64,000 nt of DNA from Paratinospora sagittata (lineage: Eukaryota; Streptophyta; Magnoliopsida; Ranunculales; Menispermaceae). Made by a program: the position numbers and the translations under genes. Below, one piece after another: positions 49,870 to 63,000 of this stretch (position 1 is its first letter; every line of letters starts with the position of its first letter). The stretch lies in assembly GCA_035771175.1 (NCBI GenBank), contig CM069596.1, forward strand, positions 8,544,001 to 8,608,000, in the 5' to 3' direction. The notes below the pieces were generated by a model. It was not told where the DNA came from. It ran no database searches and was given only the letters and a program-made list of their open reading frames with translations.

Positions 49870-52089
49870 ATGATGGGTTTGTAATATGCTTATTTTTCCT
49901 CTATAAAAATAATAATAATAATAACTACACATACGAGACCTTCTCTCCCACTCTCTCTGTCTCTCTAAATTAATTTAAATGCCTATCATTAATTAATCAA
50001 GTAGTGTTATATTGACATCATAGTTGACATTTATACCTAAGTATCTTGTGTTGAATGTATGGTGGCAATATTTATAAAAAAGATTAATCTTCAGTATGAG
50101 TGATAGAGTCACAATGGTTTCGTTTAAATACCATTCTTCTAGAGTAGCAAGTTGTCTCTCATTCACTATTTAAAGGTACTAAGAACAAGACTATGTCTAG
50201 TTAAACTAGATCAATTACTATTCTAACAGAATAACGACGTAGATTGAGGCTAAAGTGTAACTTTATGTCCTTAATATAATTATATCCTGTTTAGGTGCTC
50301 ATGGTGTATGACACTTGTCTCTCAGTATACAACAATCTCCTTCTTGTGACAACAACACTTCAAGTCACAAGAATAATCGAACCAAAATTGATTGTACTCA
50401 CTCGCAAAAGAATGTTAAAAGCATATAAGAGAGAAGAGAAGAAAATTCAAAGATTTTGAAATTTTCTAGGATAATTTTTTGAGTTATGGAGGACTCTATT
50501 TATAGACAAATCGTGGTTGTACATGGTGCATGTTTCTGCACCTTTAGATGGAGTCTGATCGCCTCTAGACTCGATCTGGTAGATTTGATTAACGCACTCG
50601 ATCGTACACCGTTTATCATATCCGATCAATTTAGGTGCAATCTAACGGCTCTGCTCGTCGCAACCGATCCCGCACCATTAGATTGCAATCGATCCAATCG
50701 GTCGCAATCTGACGATCCCGATCAGTGTATTCGATCCGACACTGTCGGATCTTCGTATATTGCACCTAAACAGATAACTACATTCATCGTATCTGGACGC
50801 TCCAGATCTGATCTTTCACAGACGCATCTCATATCGAAAACGAAAAGCTCATCAGCTCCTCACAACGAGCGAAGTGCAAAGTGTTGTGTGCCTAATGCAC
50901 CCTAAGTCATCTTCGCACCCGTCATCCTCCCACACGCGTGTGTGCATGGTGATGCTTTGTATTTGCATCACCCCTGAGCCTTCCTTGTGTGTTTGTGTAT
51001 TAGCTGAAATTCAAGTGTAGTATTCTAACTACACTTATAAGTAAATAATTAGAATTCTATCTTTCTTATGTGGGACTAAAAGATTGTTTTCAAATTTTAT
51101 GATTTTTTACACATATTAAGTAAACTACTTTAGACTTAATTTCACATTCATATATAAATGGGTATAGCTAAATACTTATGTATTCTTAATCTTCATATAT
51201 CAAAGATTAATAACCAACTTGGACCCACTCAAAATTACTTGTGGGTCTCATTTTAATACTTTGCTGAAAATGGTTAAAAGTCATATTTAATTACCCATTT
51301 TCCAACATCTTGTCCATTAAAACTATTACCTATTGTTTTAAGATTTAGGGAGCAATTTACTTAATTAATTAAGGAACAAACCTATGACGGTCTTCATAAA
51401 GCAATTAGCACGCAATTAGCACGAGGTGCTAATTAATTGGTTTTTATACAGAATTAGAGGTCGGGACCAAAAACTATAAGAATTGCCTTTAGGGTGTCAA
51501 TTGATTGATTCAAATAATAAAATCAAACCAAACCTATGCGTTCAGTTTGATTTTAAATTAGTTCAATTTGATTTAAGTTTGAGAAATGTAAAACTCGATC
51601 AAATTGGTTTTATTTTGATTTGGTGTACGAGTTGAAACTTTCAAAGTAAACTAACATGAACAAAACCAACTTAAAAGGTAAAAGTGTTAATATTTTAATT
51701 TTTTTTTACATATTATCTAAATACTTGCACATCATCTTATATAATAAAGTTTTTATTATAAGTTGTTACATTTACTTCAGATGCTCGTAGGGGCGGTGAA
51801 AAAGTGAGTCCGGACACAAATGGGTGCTGACAACTCTTAGTAATGGCGAACATATTACATTGTCCGTACCCAACTTGCTTTTAAAAAGGATAAAGTTTTT
51901 CATCCGTATTTGTTTGTTTTAAGAAACGGAAAGCCTACATTTGTCTGAATTTTATAATTTATTTTTAAAATATAATTTAAAATTGTTAAAATAACGTCCA
52001 TAAGTTATAAAAATATACTCAACTCAACTAAATTAAGTATTTTTCTAATTACATGAAGTTAGTTATATAAATCCACTTCCTCCACTATG
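49870..52089. other. Intergenic repeats, no gene recognised
   Basis: The segment at about 50130-50220 resembles part of the solo LTR at 39765-39840 ('ttcactatttaaag' and 'acaagac...gtctagtt' words). A minus-strand TATA-like CTATAAATAGAG lies near 50490. A 139-codon open frame at 50486-50905 has no recognised domain and may be part of a decayed LTR. Confidence 0.4.
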
Positions 52090-52990
52090 CTCTATTGAGG
52101 GCTAAGCTTAAATTCAAATTACAAAATATTAGATATTTCTTAATTATATTTGTTCATGTTATCTTAAATCTACTTTTACCTCTATTGTAACTATCTGGGT
52201 TTAATATGTCATTTTTCCTAACTAGTACATTTAAAGGCCTATGTTGCATGTGTCCAAACTACCTTAGTCTATTTTATCTCTAATTGGCGCTACTCCTACT
52301 ATTTTCCAAATGTGTTCATTTCTAATTCTATTTTTTTAGCATTTGCATTTTTGTTACACTTAGTTTATTAACATGTTTTTAATTGTCCAACATTTTGTAC
52401 CATATAGCATGACCAGCCTAATGACAACTTTATAAATTTTTTCTTTAATTAACTTTAATGGATTGCGACTATCATATAATATTCCAAAAACACTTCTTCA
52501 CTTAACCCATCCTATTTTAACTTTATGGTTCACATTCTCCCCTATTTCTCCTTTTTTATGTATAACAGATCCCAAGATACCTAAAAAATTTTCACTCATT
52601 GGTATCTCTTGAATTTCAATTTTCACTATTTCTACTTCCACTAAAATTATGTTTAACGTATTCAATTTTAATCATATTAATCTTAAACCCTTTAGATTCT
52701 AGAATTTCTCTCCAAACCTCTAGCTTAACATTTACTCCAAATGTAATTTCATCAGTCAATACTATAACATCAACAAATAAACATACACCATAGAATATCT
52801 TCTTGGATATGTTTAGCCAATTCATCCATAACTAATACAAAAAGACAAGGCAGGGGCTTAAGACAGATTCTTGGTGTAAATCTATTGTAGTTAAAAATTC
52901 ATTAGTTTCACCTACTATTGATTTTACAATGGTTCTTACCACATCGTTCATGTCTTTTATTAATTCAATGTACTTGATACCCACCATATT
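52090..52990 (-). mobile_element. LINE reverse-transcriptase remnant
   Basis: Minus-strand frames read YIELIKDMNDVV, then FVDVIVLTDEI, a decayed form of the F-A-D-D catalytic block. LEVWREILESKGFKI follows, and further left GVAPIRDKI. These blocks are in the order expected for the C-terminal half of a plant LINE RT. Stops occur throughout and a catalytic Asp pair is lost, so it is dead. It is related to the LINE scrap in RPS20 intron 2. Confidence 0.8.
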
Positions 52991-54040
52991 ATTTCTCTAG
53001 GGGCTTGGAAGAAAACCTACCTAAAGGGAGAAGGGACCAACTAAAACTATCATTATCTTGGAACAACCGAAGAACAGGCAAACAAGGAGAGCTCTTAAAA
53101 TTGGGAAGTGGCTCTAGAGGTCGGAGGTCTAACTAGGTGAAGGCCCCAGTAGGAAGATGAGGTAAGATCACTTCTCCCATCAATGACAAAAGAGGCAATG
53201 GAATGATTGTGGAGGGAAGAAAGCTGATATATGAACGAGGGAAGTAATCCACCAAGGGAAGTAATCCACCAAGGGAAGTAATAAGTTATAGAATTGGATA
53301 CAAATGCCTTAGTTGGGTAATGAGTAACCAATCCCAACTTCAACCACCTTTCTCAAGTTACAGAATCACTCAAGGAAGTGTTAGAACCATCACCCAACCC
53401 AACCAAAAATCTATGTAAGATAAACGGAGTTCTAATGTAACGAAAGAAATATCATGAGTTAATGGTTGTAAAATAGGTTATAAATCTTTATACAAACCAA
53501 TCAATGCTTGCTATTTCCACCATGAAAATGACTGCAACACCCACATTTTAAAACCTTGGAAACAAATTGGGGTTTTCTGTTTCCATATCATTAACTTATG
53601 GTTTGGCAATTTTACAGACAGCTCTAAGGTATACTAGAAAGAAGCACCCTGCTTTCTCTGATGATTTTGAACACAAAAAGGGAGAAAAAAATTCTGCTTC
53701 CTGACAAATAATATTCTCTTTTCCTCATTCTGTCTTCACAATTAATAGACTAGAAGGGGAAACTTGTAAAACATACTTAACAAAAAAAGGGATTACATTC
53801 TCAAACTTGTGAAACAAATACATCACCTTGAACTACATGTCTTGTTAAAGCTTCAAATTCTTGGGTATCAGGCACACAAGTCATGAACACCATCTTACAG
53901 GCACACCACTTTGAAGCTGCTGCTTTATCACGCCTCGCACCAATGTAACCGTAGACAAGAGAAGGGAAGTCCAATTTGTTCCGCAATGGTTATTGTTACA
54001 AAACCTTTTTTTGACACCATTTCAGGACGTCAAGAACCGT
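52991..54040. other. Spacer and 3' region of HOS1
   Basis: A 17-bp unit GGGAAGTAATCCACCAA is tandemly repeated from 53239 (two full copies plus a partial). The right 500 bp probably includes the 3' untranslated region of HOS1. No gene is recognised. Confidence 0.45.
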
Positions 54041-57000
54041 TCATCTTCTGGGTGACCTGATCCTTCTTGTTCCCCTTCTGGGAATAATAGGGGAAGGCTT
54101 GCTAATTATCTTCTCTGGACTAGGCTCCTCTTCATCCTCACTGGTTTCATCAGATCTCCATCTTGGCCCGCCATTCGCGTTCTTGTCCTCAACATTGGAA
54201 ACTCCATTTCCGTGGCTGATAAAATAAGTGAAAGTTAAAAAAATATCTCTCATATCATCAAAAAAATACAAATTCGGGTGCTTTGATGCCTAGTATAATA
54301 ATCAGTATTGATTACCTCCAAGAAAAATCCATTGAGTCACCTGCTGAATTCACCGTCCAAGATCTATCTGAAGGAGCCCGTTTACCGGGTAAATTAGGGA
54401 GAGGATCTCGAGCCAAATCTTTTGATAATCCAGGAGCATTAATCTGATTGCTAGAAAACTTGCTAGGATATTGTGGATGGGAGTTTTCTACTTCACTATT
54501 TAACAAATCTGCTTCTTCCCCTCTAGAGACTCTATCAAAGTGGTCACCACGAAGCTGATTATTGTGAAGCACTCTTGATGAACTTCTGTCTCCTTTTAGT
54601 GTACTACTTGGGGGACTAACAAGATGAATTCCAGGAGCAGGAGTATCATCAAATTTGAAGTTCTTTCTAATGTCAGACAACTTAGAGATTGAATTCTCCT
54701 TGTGAGGAGTAAATGTACCTCCAACAGGTGTAAGTAACTTCCCGTGGAGAACAGATGCAGAACGGTAGTTACAAAGCTCAAATTGGGATTTCTTAGCAGA
54801 TTCGCTCGGTTTGGTAGGGGTTTGAAAAGCTGAGGCTTTCTTGAGAGGCAAAGACGGGTTTTTATGAGGAATAAGGGGAGAATCAGTAGGCATGGGAGCC
54901 AAAATACTGGTAGAATTTGCCAGTTCTACCCCAGTAAGATTAGATTTTGAAAGAAACCCAATATCCTTGGAAGGTGAAAGATCAGTATCAGAGAAATTTC
55001 GAGTCTTTATTTGTAGTTGTTGTACCTCGGGCAATAACACAATGCAACTATCCTGTTAAGATGGAATTCACAGTTTAGATACTTTAGAAATCCAATTCAA
55101 ATCCCCCACCTTCAAATTATCCACCCCAAGGAAATAAGTAGACTAGTGCATGAGCTTGATTTAAACTGAATCAACATCAACTCAGTTTACTCAAAGATAT
55201 ATATTTTAACACATCAAACTTGATAAAGTGCGCCCAAAAGGCAAATGGAAGCTAGGAGACAGATTCTTTGGAATCTCCAAAACCTAGTTATGCACCCAAA
55301 TACAGGCTCTCCCTGATGGTATTTTCTTCCCCAGACTACTTTCCAACCTCCACATTAAGCTTCACATAGTAAAACTAACAGTCTCATCATAAATTCAAGT
55401 AAAACAGCAATAAAGTCATTAGATACTTACAACCAATCCTGCTCTCCACTGACTTCTTGACCTGATCCTCAGTATATCTTCCTCACTAGTAGCCTTCTTC
55501 AGGATGAAATCTTGCTCCAACTTCTCAAGTTTGCAATTAACTTGATATGCCTCGATGTACCGAAACCGCTGAAATGTTAAGAAAATACAGGTCTATGAGA
55601 TCAGTTATTAGTTTCACAAATCCTTGCACATGGAAAAGCAAAAGACAAGGTATGGCTAAAGAATCTGGGAAATCAGCAAGTGTCAACGACTTTGCACTTA
55701 TTTTGTAAGAAAACATAGTTAAATCATAAATCAAATAAATAAACTACATGCAATAAAAAAGATATATGTTCAAGATTCACTTAATGCAGGCGCATTTATT
55801 TATTTGGCCACCTAGCTGATGTATAAGAATCAGGTATAATCACATCAAAGGTCTCCTTTGGAAAACTTAGTGAAAATCAACTTCTATATCCCCAACTACA
55901 CCACTTGAATTCCCCTACATTCCCATGCGCCACTTAGCATAGATGCTCTGGTTTCTTCTTCCTTCATCTCCATGCACAATATTTCCTATCCAAGGAACAA
56001 ACTTTTAACCTTGCTACCTTCTTTGGACAGGTAATGTTGTCCTAAGCCTGACTTGGTTAAAAATCAGATACGATTCAAGAACTTTTGCAACAATTGCTGA
56101 TATTGAAAATATTAACAACTATGATTTTTTTTTTAAATGTAAAATATTGAATAATAATGAAAATGGAAAGCAAGCATGATCGATAGCCTTGATAATTCTA
56201 TATAAGAGGACTATCATTTGGAACTATATAAGCAAGATCAATGAAGCTTCATACACAAACAAAATGGTAAGAGATAAACAAAAAAATAAGTTTAATATAA
56301 CTTTTGCACTTTGCTAAGATGATTCATCCAAGTAAATAAATGTTGATTAAACCATTTTAACCATAATTCGCCTACAAATAAACTTTTGTAAGTTTAAAAT
56401 CAAGGAAAATAATGGTTTAACCACAATAATAATCCGGAAGTCATCAAATATTAGGATACACTACTGTTAAAAATGAAATGAACCCTAAAAAACTAGGGAC
56501 ACAAGAACGCCACCAAACCATACCTAGAAAACAAACACTTGGAAAAATATGAAACATTGCAAAACCTAAATTCATGCATGAACCACAAAAATTACTATCA
56601 TAACTGATCATAATCATTCTAGTTCTAATTACAAATATATAATAACAGTACGAAGAGAGCATCATCTTCTAAGACATAATCTACATTTGCTCTTAAATCT
56701 GTGTGCTTAACAAAGTGCATCCTGCAAGATAAACAAAGCAAGTATGTTTTCAGCTCAAATAATCCCAAGCAATCACCTGAAGATAATAGACAACAAGTAG
56801 GCTACCACAAGTTGTAGAAGGATCCTCAGTAGTATAGTCTAAGAGGCACTTATGAAGATGTTTCTCCTCGTCAGAATGCCATGGCAACTCTATCATGCGA
56901 TCTACCAAGTTTCTTCGAATACATAAACAACAAATTTCAGTTACCAAAGCCTCTACTTGATCCTCCCAAGTCTCCTGTTCACCTTTCAGCTCATTTGTAA

Positions 57001-60000
57001 AGACCCGGGATGATCCATGCTTCAATTGTTCCTCCCTCACTCTTAGGCAATGTGTTCTCTGGTACATATATGCCTCTGTAAGCAGCCCACATTCAACTCT
57101 CACCCGAACGGACGTCACAGCCAGCTGTAAAGAGACCAACTGCGCTCCACCATGCTCAGAATACGCATAACCATTCAATCCATCATATCCAGACCACCGT
57201 AGAACCATTAATGCGGTCTCAGGACTTTGTCTTTCTAATAGAACTTGAGCAATCTTTGGATGAGTTGCTGTGCTGGCAATTTCAGGGAGGAGGTGACAAG
57301 CTTCCTAACAAGAAAAAGTTAGACATTTAAAAAAACAAAACAAGATCAGAAACACATGGTGAGATTTTACAATCAAAATGGTGAGGATATGGGAAGCAAA
57401 AGAAATAAACAGCCAACTGTATGATATATTGTTTCAAATCCATAAGCTGACTCAGATATTCCCGAGAATATATTATTTGCATTAAGCCTCTTCCAAAACT
57501 GCAGTATTCAAACAACAAACACCAGACTTCTTATCATCTATTCTTGGCAGGAAAGCATTTATCACCAACCATCCAATGACCACTCTACTCAACCTACAAC
57601 AAAGGCCTCAATATCTGCAAGTTTCCTTCAAACCCATTTGCGAGAATATGTTGGTGATGTTAGATATCTGATGAAACAGAAAAATTTATCCAACAAGTTT
57701 GTGTTAGGACAACCAGAATGATATCATCAGAGAAAAAGTTGATATACACTCTTCTGAGATCCATACTACAATTCTCACCAGAGTCCCCTCAGCAGTAGTG
57801 TTTCTTCAAAGCCAACTCTGACAGGGTTACAAGTTAGTTACATTCACTGCCATGAGGGGTCCAATACCCAGAACTAGACCACACACAGCTAAAGAGTCCA
57901 ACAACTTTATTATCTGAGGTAAACTCCAAGAAGCTGGTTGTAGGACTAGATGGTTTTTATCATATTGATTATTGCCCAAATACCTAATGTAATAAAGCTA
58001 AAAGTGGTCATCAGGGAAAAGTTGACATTGACAATGTCTCAAGATTAACATATATTGCAGATCACAAGACATACTAATACTATTATGAAACAGATAAAAT
58101 GATATTGCTGATGAATGTAGCATTTACCAAGAGTTCAAAGGGAACTATGGAACAAATAGGACGAATTGTGCACCAGAAGACAGAAAGCCTTTGATATGCA
58201 TCATATACAGCCCAGACAGAAATCAATGTCTAATCTTTATATTGGAGGGAAAAAAAGAAAAAGAAAGAAAAGATCAAACCAACTAACCTGAAGGGCCTCG
58301 TCAGTGTGGTCATCCAGAAGATAAAAGGTTAGAGATTCTAGCACTGAGTGCCTAACTATACCAAAAGAAGCAGCGAAGTCATCTACAATGTGCCTCCATT
58401 TCTCATCAGGCATCGTCCAATGTCGATCAAACAAGTAATAAAGAAACTGCATCAAAATTAAGAAGAACAAAAGATACATGCATGTGTGTGTGTGTCTTTG
58501 TGAGAGTGTTAGTGAGTAAAGGGAAAAAATTTCAAACACAAAAGCATGAGAAGAAAATCAAGGATACAATTGCTCGCTTTGCTACAACCAAATCAGAGCT
58601 TCCACATAGAAAGAGTATATCAGTGGCATCTCGCAAATCTTCAAATGGATAGCATCCTGAGAAACCCTCTATTTTAGATCGGAAGAATGACGATGATCCT
58701 CCATCCTTCGCCAAGGCAGTAAGTTCTGCTTCCTTCTCGATTTCTGGCCCATTTCCTTTTTCCACCTCTAGATTTAAAAGTGCATCTTCAATAAAGAGTG
58801 TTGAACTATTTTGTTCGCTAGATTCTACAGAATTACTGATCAAGTCAGGCCATGAACGCATAACTGCCGCTGACTTCCTTTCACGAAAGCAAGAATGCCA
58901 GGAGGTGTAATTCGAATAGCATGACTTGACAATGTTGAGAAACTGATGTCTTATGCACCAAATCATGATCTCCAAATGCTGATAATAAAATTAAAAAAAA
59001 AAAAAGCCAAGGTCAAGCAGAAAGAAAATTATTAATTTATAAATTAGCGAAAGTTGTACCGAACAATTAAATCACAAAACCTAAAAAAGGTTTGCTCTAA
59101 TTACTTATATAATACAAAAAAATGATTTTTTACTTTTTATTTTTTATTTTTTATTTTTTATTTTTTTGACAAGAGAGGATAAGATTTTTATATACATATA
59201 GGGTAGGGGACCCAACCGGGTTACAAAATAAAGATGAAAGTCAAGGATGCTGAAAGGAAGGATAAAGCGTAATAAAAATAAAAGAAAAGTTTCATTTCCT
59301 CATTGGTCCATTGAAAAGTATACCTTCAGGATGAGAGTTTTTATTCCTCACTTCCCTTCGAAATTAATGGTCGAGCCTTGAACATCCTCCAATGCAGTAT
59401 TCAATAATCCCATGAAAGTAAATAGATCTAGGTTCTCTAGCATCTCACACTAGTAAAACTATCAAAAAACCAGGAATGCTAAAGACAAGAAAGAAATCTG
59501 GTACACAAACATGGAAAAATACTCAGAATAATAATGCTCTTGATGGGTAAAGAGCACAGAGATGTCCTAATTGCAAGATTCTTGGAGAAATATTTTCCCA
59601 AATGAAACTAAGATTCAGATTCGAATATTAATTTGCATCATGTTTACATGCATGTCAAAAGCAAACCATAAATAAATATCAATTAATGGAGAAAATGAAG
59701 CAATCCATGCTGCAATATAATTTTCCAATGCTTTATGCACTCCTGCATGTATCATCTCAACATCAAGCCCCAGAAAACTATCTGTTGAATGAGTTGTAGA
59801 AGGTATAACCAAGGTAGTCAAAATCGTGAATCGAAGGTGAATCGGTGGAGGTCCCTTTAAATCAAATCGGGATTCGAATCGATGAATAGTAGGATTCCAG
59901 ATAAAATTGTGAATCGTAAATAAATTTAATTTCTAGAGACATTTATTTGTACATTAGATTTCCATTATAAATTGTAATATCTTGTTTTTTATTTGTGATC

Positions 60001-63000
60001 TAATCTACTAAATCTAATCATTGAATTTTAATGTTCAAAGTTTCAAACATTGAAACATAATTTAAATTAAACAAAGTTTGTCCAAAATATCACCTAAAAA
60101 TGATTTAGAGTATGATGTCAAGTCAAATAAATTAATAAATAAATAAAATCTATAAATCCAAAAAAAAAATCAGTTCGTTAATACGAAACACACAGCAGGA
60201 AAAAAAAAAGGAAAAAAGGGTTTCTTTTGTTGTTGAGCGCGAACACAAGGAACCAAAAAGCCCCCTGAATCGGTTTGAATTGTCAAGTGAATCGCAGGAT
60301 TCACACTGATTCAGACCGATTCAGGGAGGGATTCACAAGTATGGGGATTCATATGTGAGATCTAGATCAATGGAGGGCGAATCAAATCGCGAATCGTAGG
60401 ATTCACGAATTCAAATCGGGATTCTGTCAACTATGGGTATAATTGTATAACCTTGTAATATCAACCAAAAAGAAGAATTGTAACTTTCTTGCCACATGCA
60501 CATATAAGTTTAACAGCCCTGTCATTACTAGCACAAGAACGATTGACAAGAAAAAGGTAACAAAAGTCTTTACAAAATCTCACAAAAATTCGTCAGTCGT
60601 TACCTCATTGTCATCAAATAATAGTACTGCATAGACGTACTAAATTTATTGAGAAATGGAACTTACTTAAGATGCCAACCATGACCATGACAAGTACCAC
60701 CCAGTAGATATTCAAAATTCAATTAAAAGGATGAACTAATTTACCGTATTAACAGAAGGAACTAAAAGTCTCACATTCCCATTACTGCATCTAGTTCATC
60801 TCACTAATAAACAACCCATTTCATGAATAGTACAATGGTAGGCATGTGGAGAATGGTACCTTTGTACTATAACTCCATCAAGGCCATCTAAGCATCTCCA
60901 TTTTCCAGATACAGGTGCAACGAACCAAGATTCGAAATGAAATAAAAAACTTCAGCTCCATTAAAACTGTCAATAGCTAGAATTTTCAGCTCGATGAAGA
61001 AAATTACTCACCCCAAAGCTCGGACTAAGTTCGAAAGGAAAACAAAATAACCAGACAGAAGAAGGTTTTTCCAAGCTCACTTTCACATGGTCTTCGAGGA
61101 GAAAATACTTAAATCTTCAGATGACCTAGCAGGAGATAAAATCCATGTCCACATGGATTTTCCTAGAATTTCTTTTAAATGTCGTTGGAAGTATTACGGA
61201 TCAAGGCCTTATCTAGACTAGGTGGTAAGAGATATCCCAAATAATGCTTTTGGATAGTTAAAGTTCGGAAGACAGCAAGTAAGCATTTACAATCTTTATC
61301 CTTCACTGATGTCACTACGTTGCATTGACGTCTCATCCTTAGTTAACCTAATAAGTATTTAGAAGCTGAATCTTTACATGCACCACATTCAACTTATAGA
61401 ATCCAACAACTATCAATAGCCAACTATTGGTCCCGTAATAAGAACACACAGCCACATTTCGTTGTTCCAATGGTTACCACTTCATTTCTTCTTTTGGGTG
61501 GTTTTTCTAATAGACATATCTGCCCCACTTCTCTCACATCCATTGATCGCTTTATTCCTACCATTTACACTTGCACCTGAACTCTCAATAACGACCTCCT
61601 AGGAAGACAATTGGCATGGGGAGATAACTGGGGCAATGCTCGTCCCTCTCTGTACCGTCTTTCATCCACTCATAACAAACTGATTGCATTCTTCGTCATC
61701 AACCCTCAACAGTCTAAAGCCACTCGCCACCATTATAGGAATTTGCAATTTCTCAAGGAATCTTTCTTCTAGGGAGAAGAAATTGGCCCTTTTCTATTGA
61801 ATCTATTCAAACTAGAAACACAAGAATCTTGACAGATCACTCAAAGAAATGCTTGTGGAAACTTGACCCTTCAGCTTCCTCTTTATGAAAAATCTTTTCT
61901 TCTCTAGTCTCATCTCAAACCCTACCACCCCAACGCTCTTATCCCGCCAAAAGTTTAGGTTTTTGGAAGGAAAAAATAAATAAATCAAAATATTCTATAT
62001 CTTTTCAAGAAAGAAAAAGATAAGATCACTATTACTGTGTTACAGCAAACAGATCTATAATAATGCAAAACAACTACTATAGGGTTACTAAGAGAGAAGT
62101 GAAAAATTGATCCAGGTGATAACTAATTAAAGCAGCTAACAATGAGAAATCCATTTCCCATATGCAGGTAGAATAAAGACACAAAGTATGATTAACAACT
62201 GGCGAAGCAACAAAACAAAATTAAAGATATGATTTCAATAATGTAAAAGCTTGGAGGAATACTTATGCATTAAATGAAGATTGAAGAGTTCACTGCACTA
62301 CCTGCTTAGCCTTTGATACATTCTCCTGAAGTTGGTGCAAATCAGGCTGTGCAGAAAGAGTTTCCTTAATTGATGATTCCAAAACCTCAAGCACATTGGA
62401 AACACCAGTTAACTGTGAGGAAGATTTTATAAGTGATGATAATTTTGTTTTCATCTCCTCTACTTCAAGGGTATCTGTTGGAGATCTTAAGAAAAGTAAC
62501 ATAGACTCCTAAAAAGTTCACAAGCATATCTTAAGACTTAGATATGCACAAAGTAAATAACACATGAAGATGATCATCATGTGTTAGAATAAAGTCTTTA
62601 TAGAACCTGAAACTCCAACATATCTATATAAATAAATTACAACAGGATACTTTCAGTTAAATCACACCAATTCGTATTCTAAATAAAGATAGAAAATTTA
62701 ATAGGAAATATATTTCTTGCTGTTTCTTGAAATAGTGGATTTCAAATGATAAACCACATCGTAACAGTGTAACTTAACATATTACCAAATTAGGGATGAG
62801 CAAGAGCAAACTTCTGAAAAGCAATTTTAGAGAGAATCACTGAATGAAGACTCAAAAAAAAAAAAAAGAGATAGGCTTTATCTCAAGTCTTAGACATGTC
62901 AGGATCTATACTTATAGTCAAGATTAATAAATAATAATAAATGCTTATATAAATTAGTTATCTTCAATATTAGGATGTGTCAGGGTACCTCCACATATCA

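Noticed and set aside
50486..50905. 139-codon open frame on the plus strand
   Set aside because: It is rich in Ser/Arg/Asp from repeated 'gatcgg' words, has no recognised domain, and probably lies in a decayed LTR.
53095..53343. 82-codon minus-strand frame near the HOS1 3' end
   Set aside because: It overlaps a 17-bp tandem repeat and has no recognised domain.
54596..54781. 61-codon minus-strand frame
   Set aside because: An alternative frame inside the HOS1 tail exon 54316-55052.
61440..61960. Possible coding remnant in a HOS1 intron
   Set aside because: The base composition is less AT-rich than its surroundings, but every frame has stops and no family was recognised.
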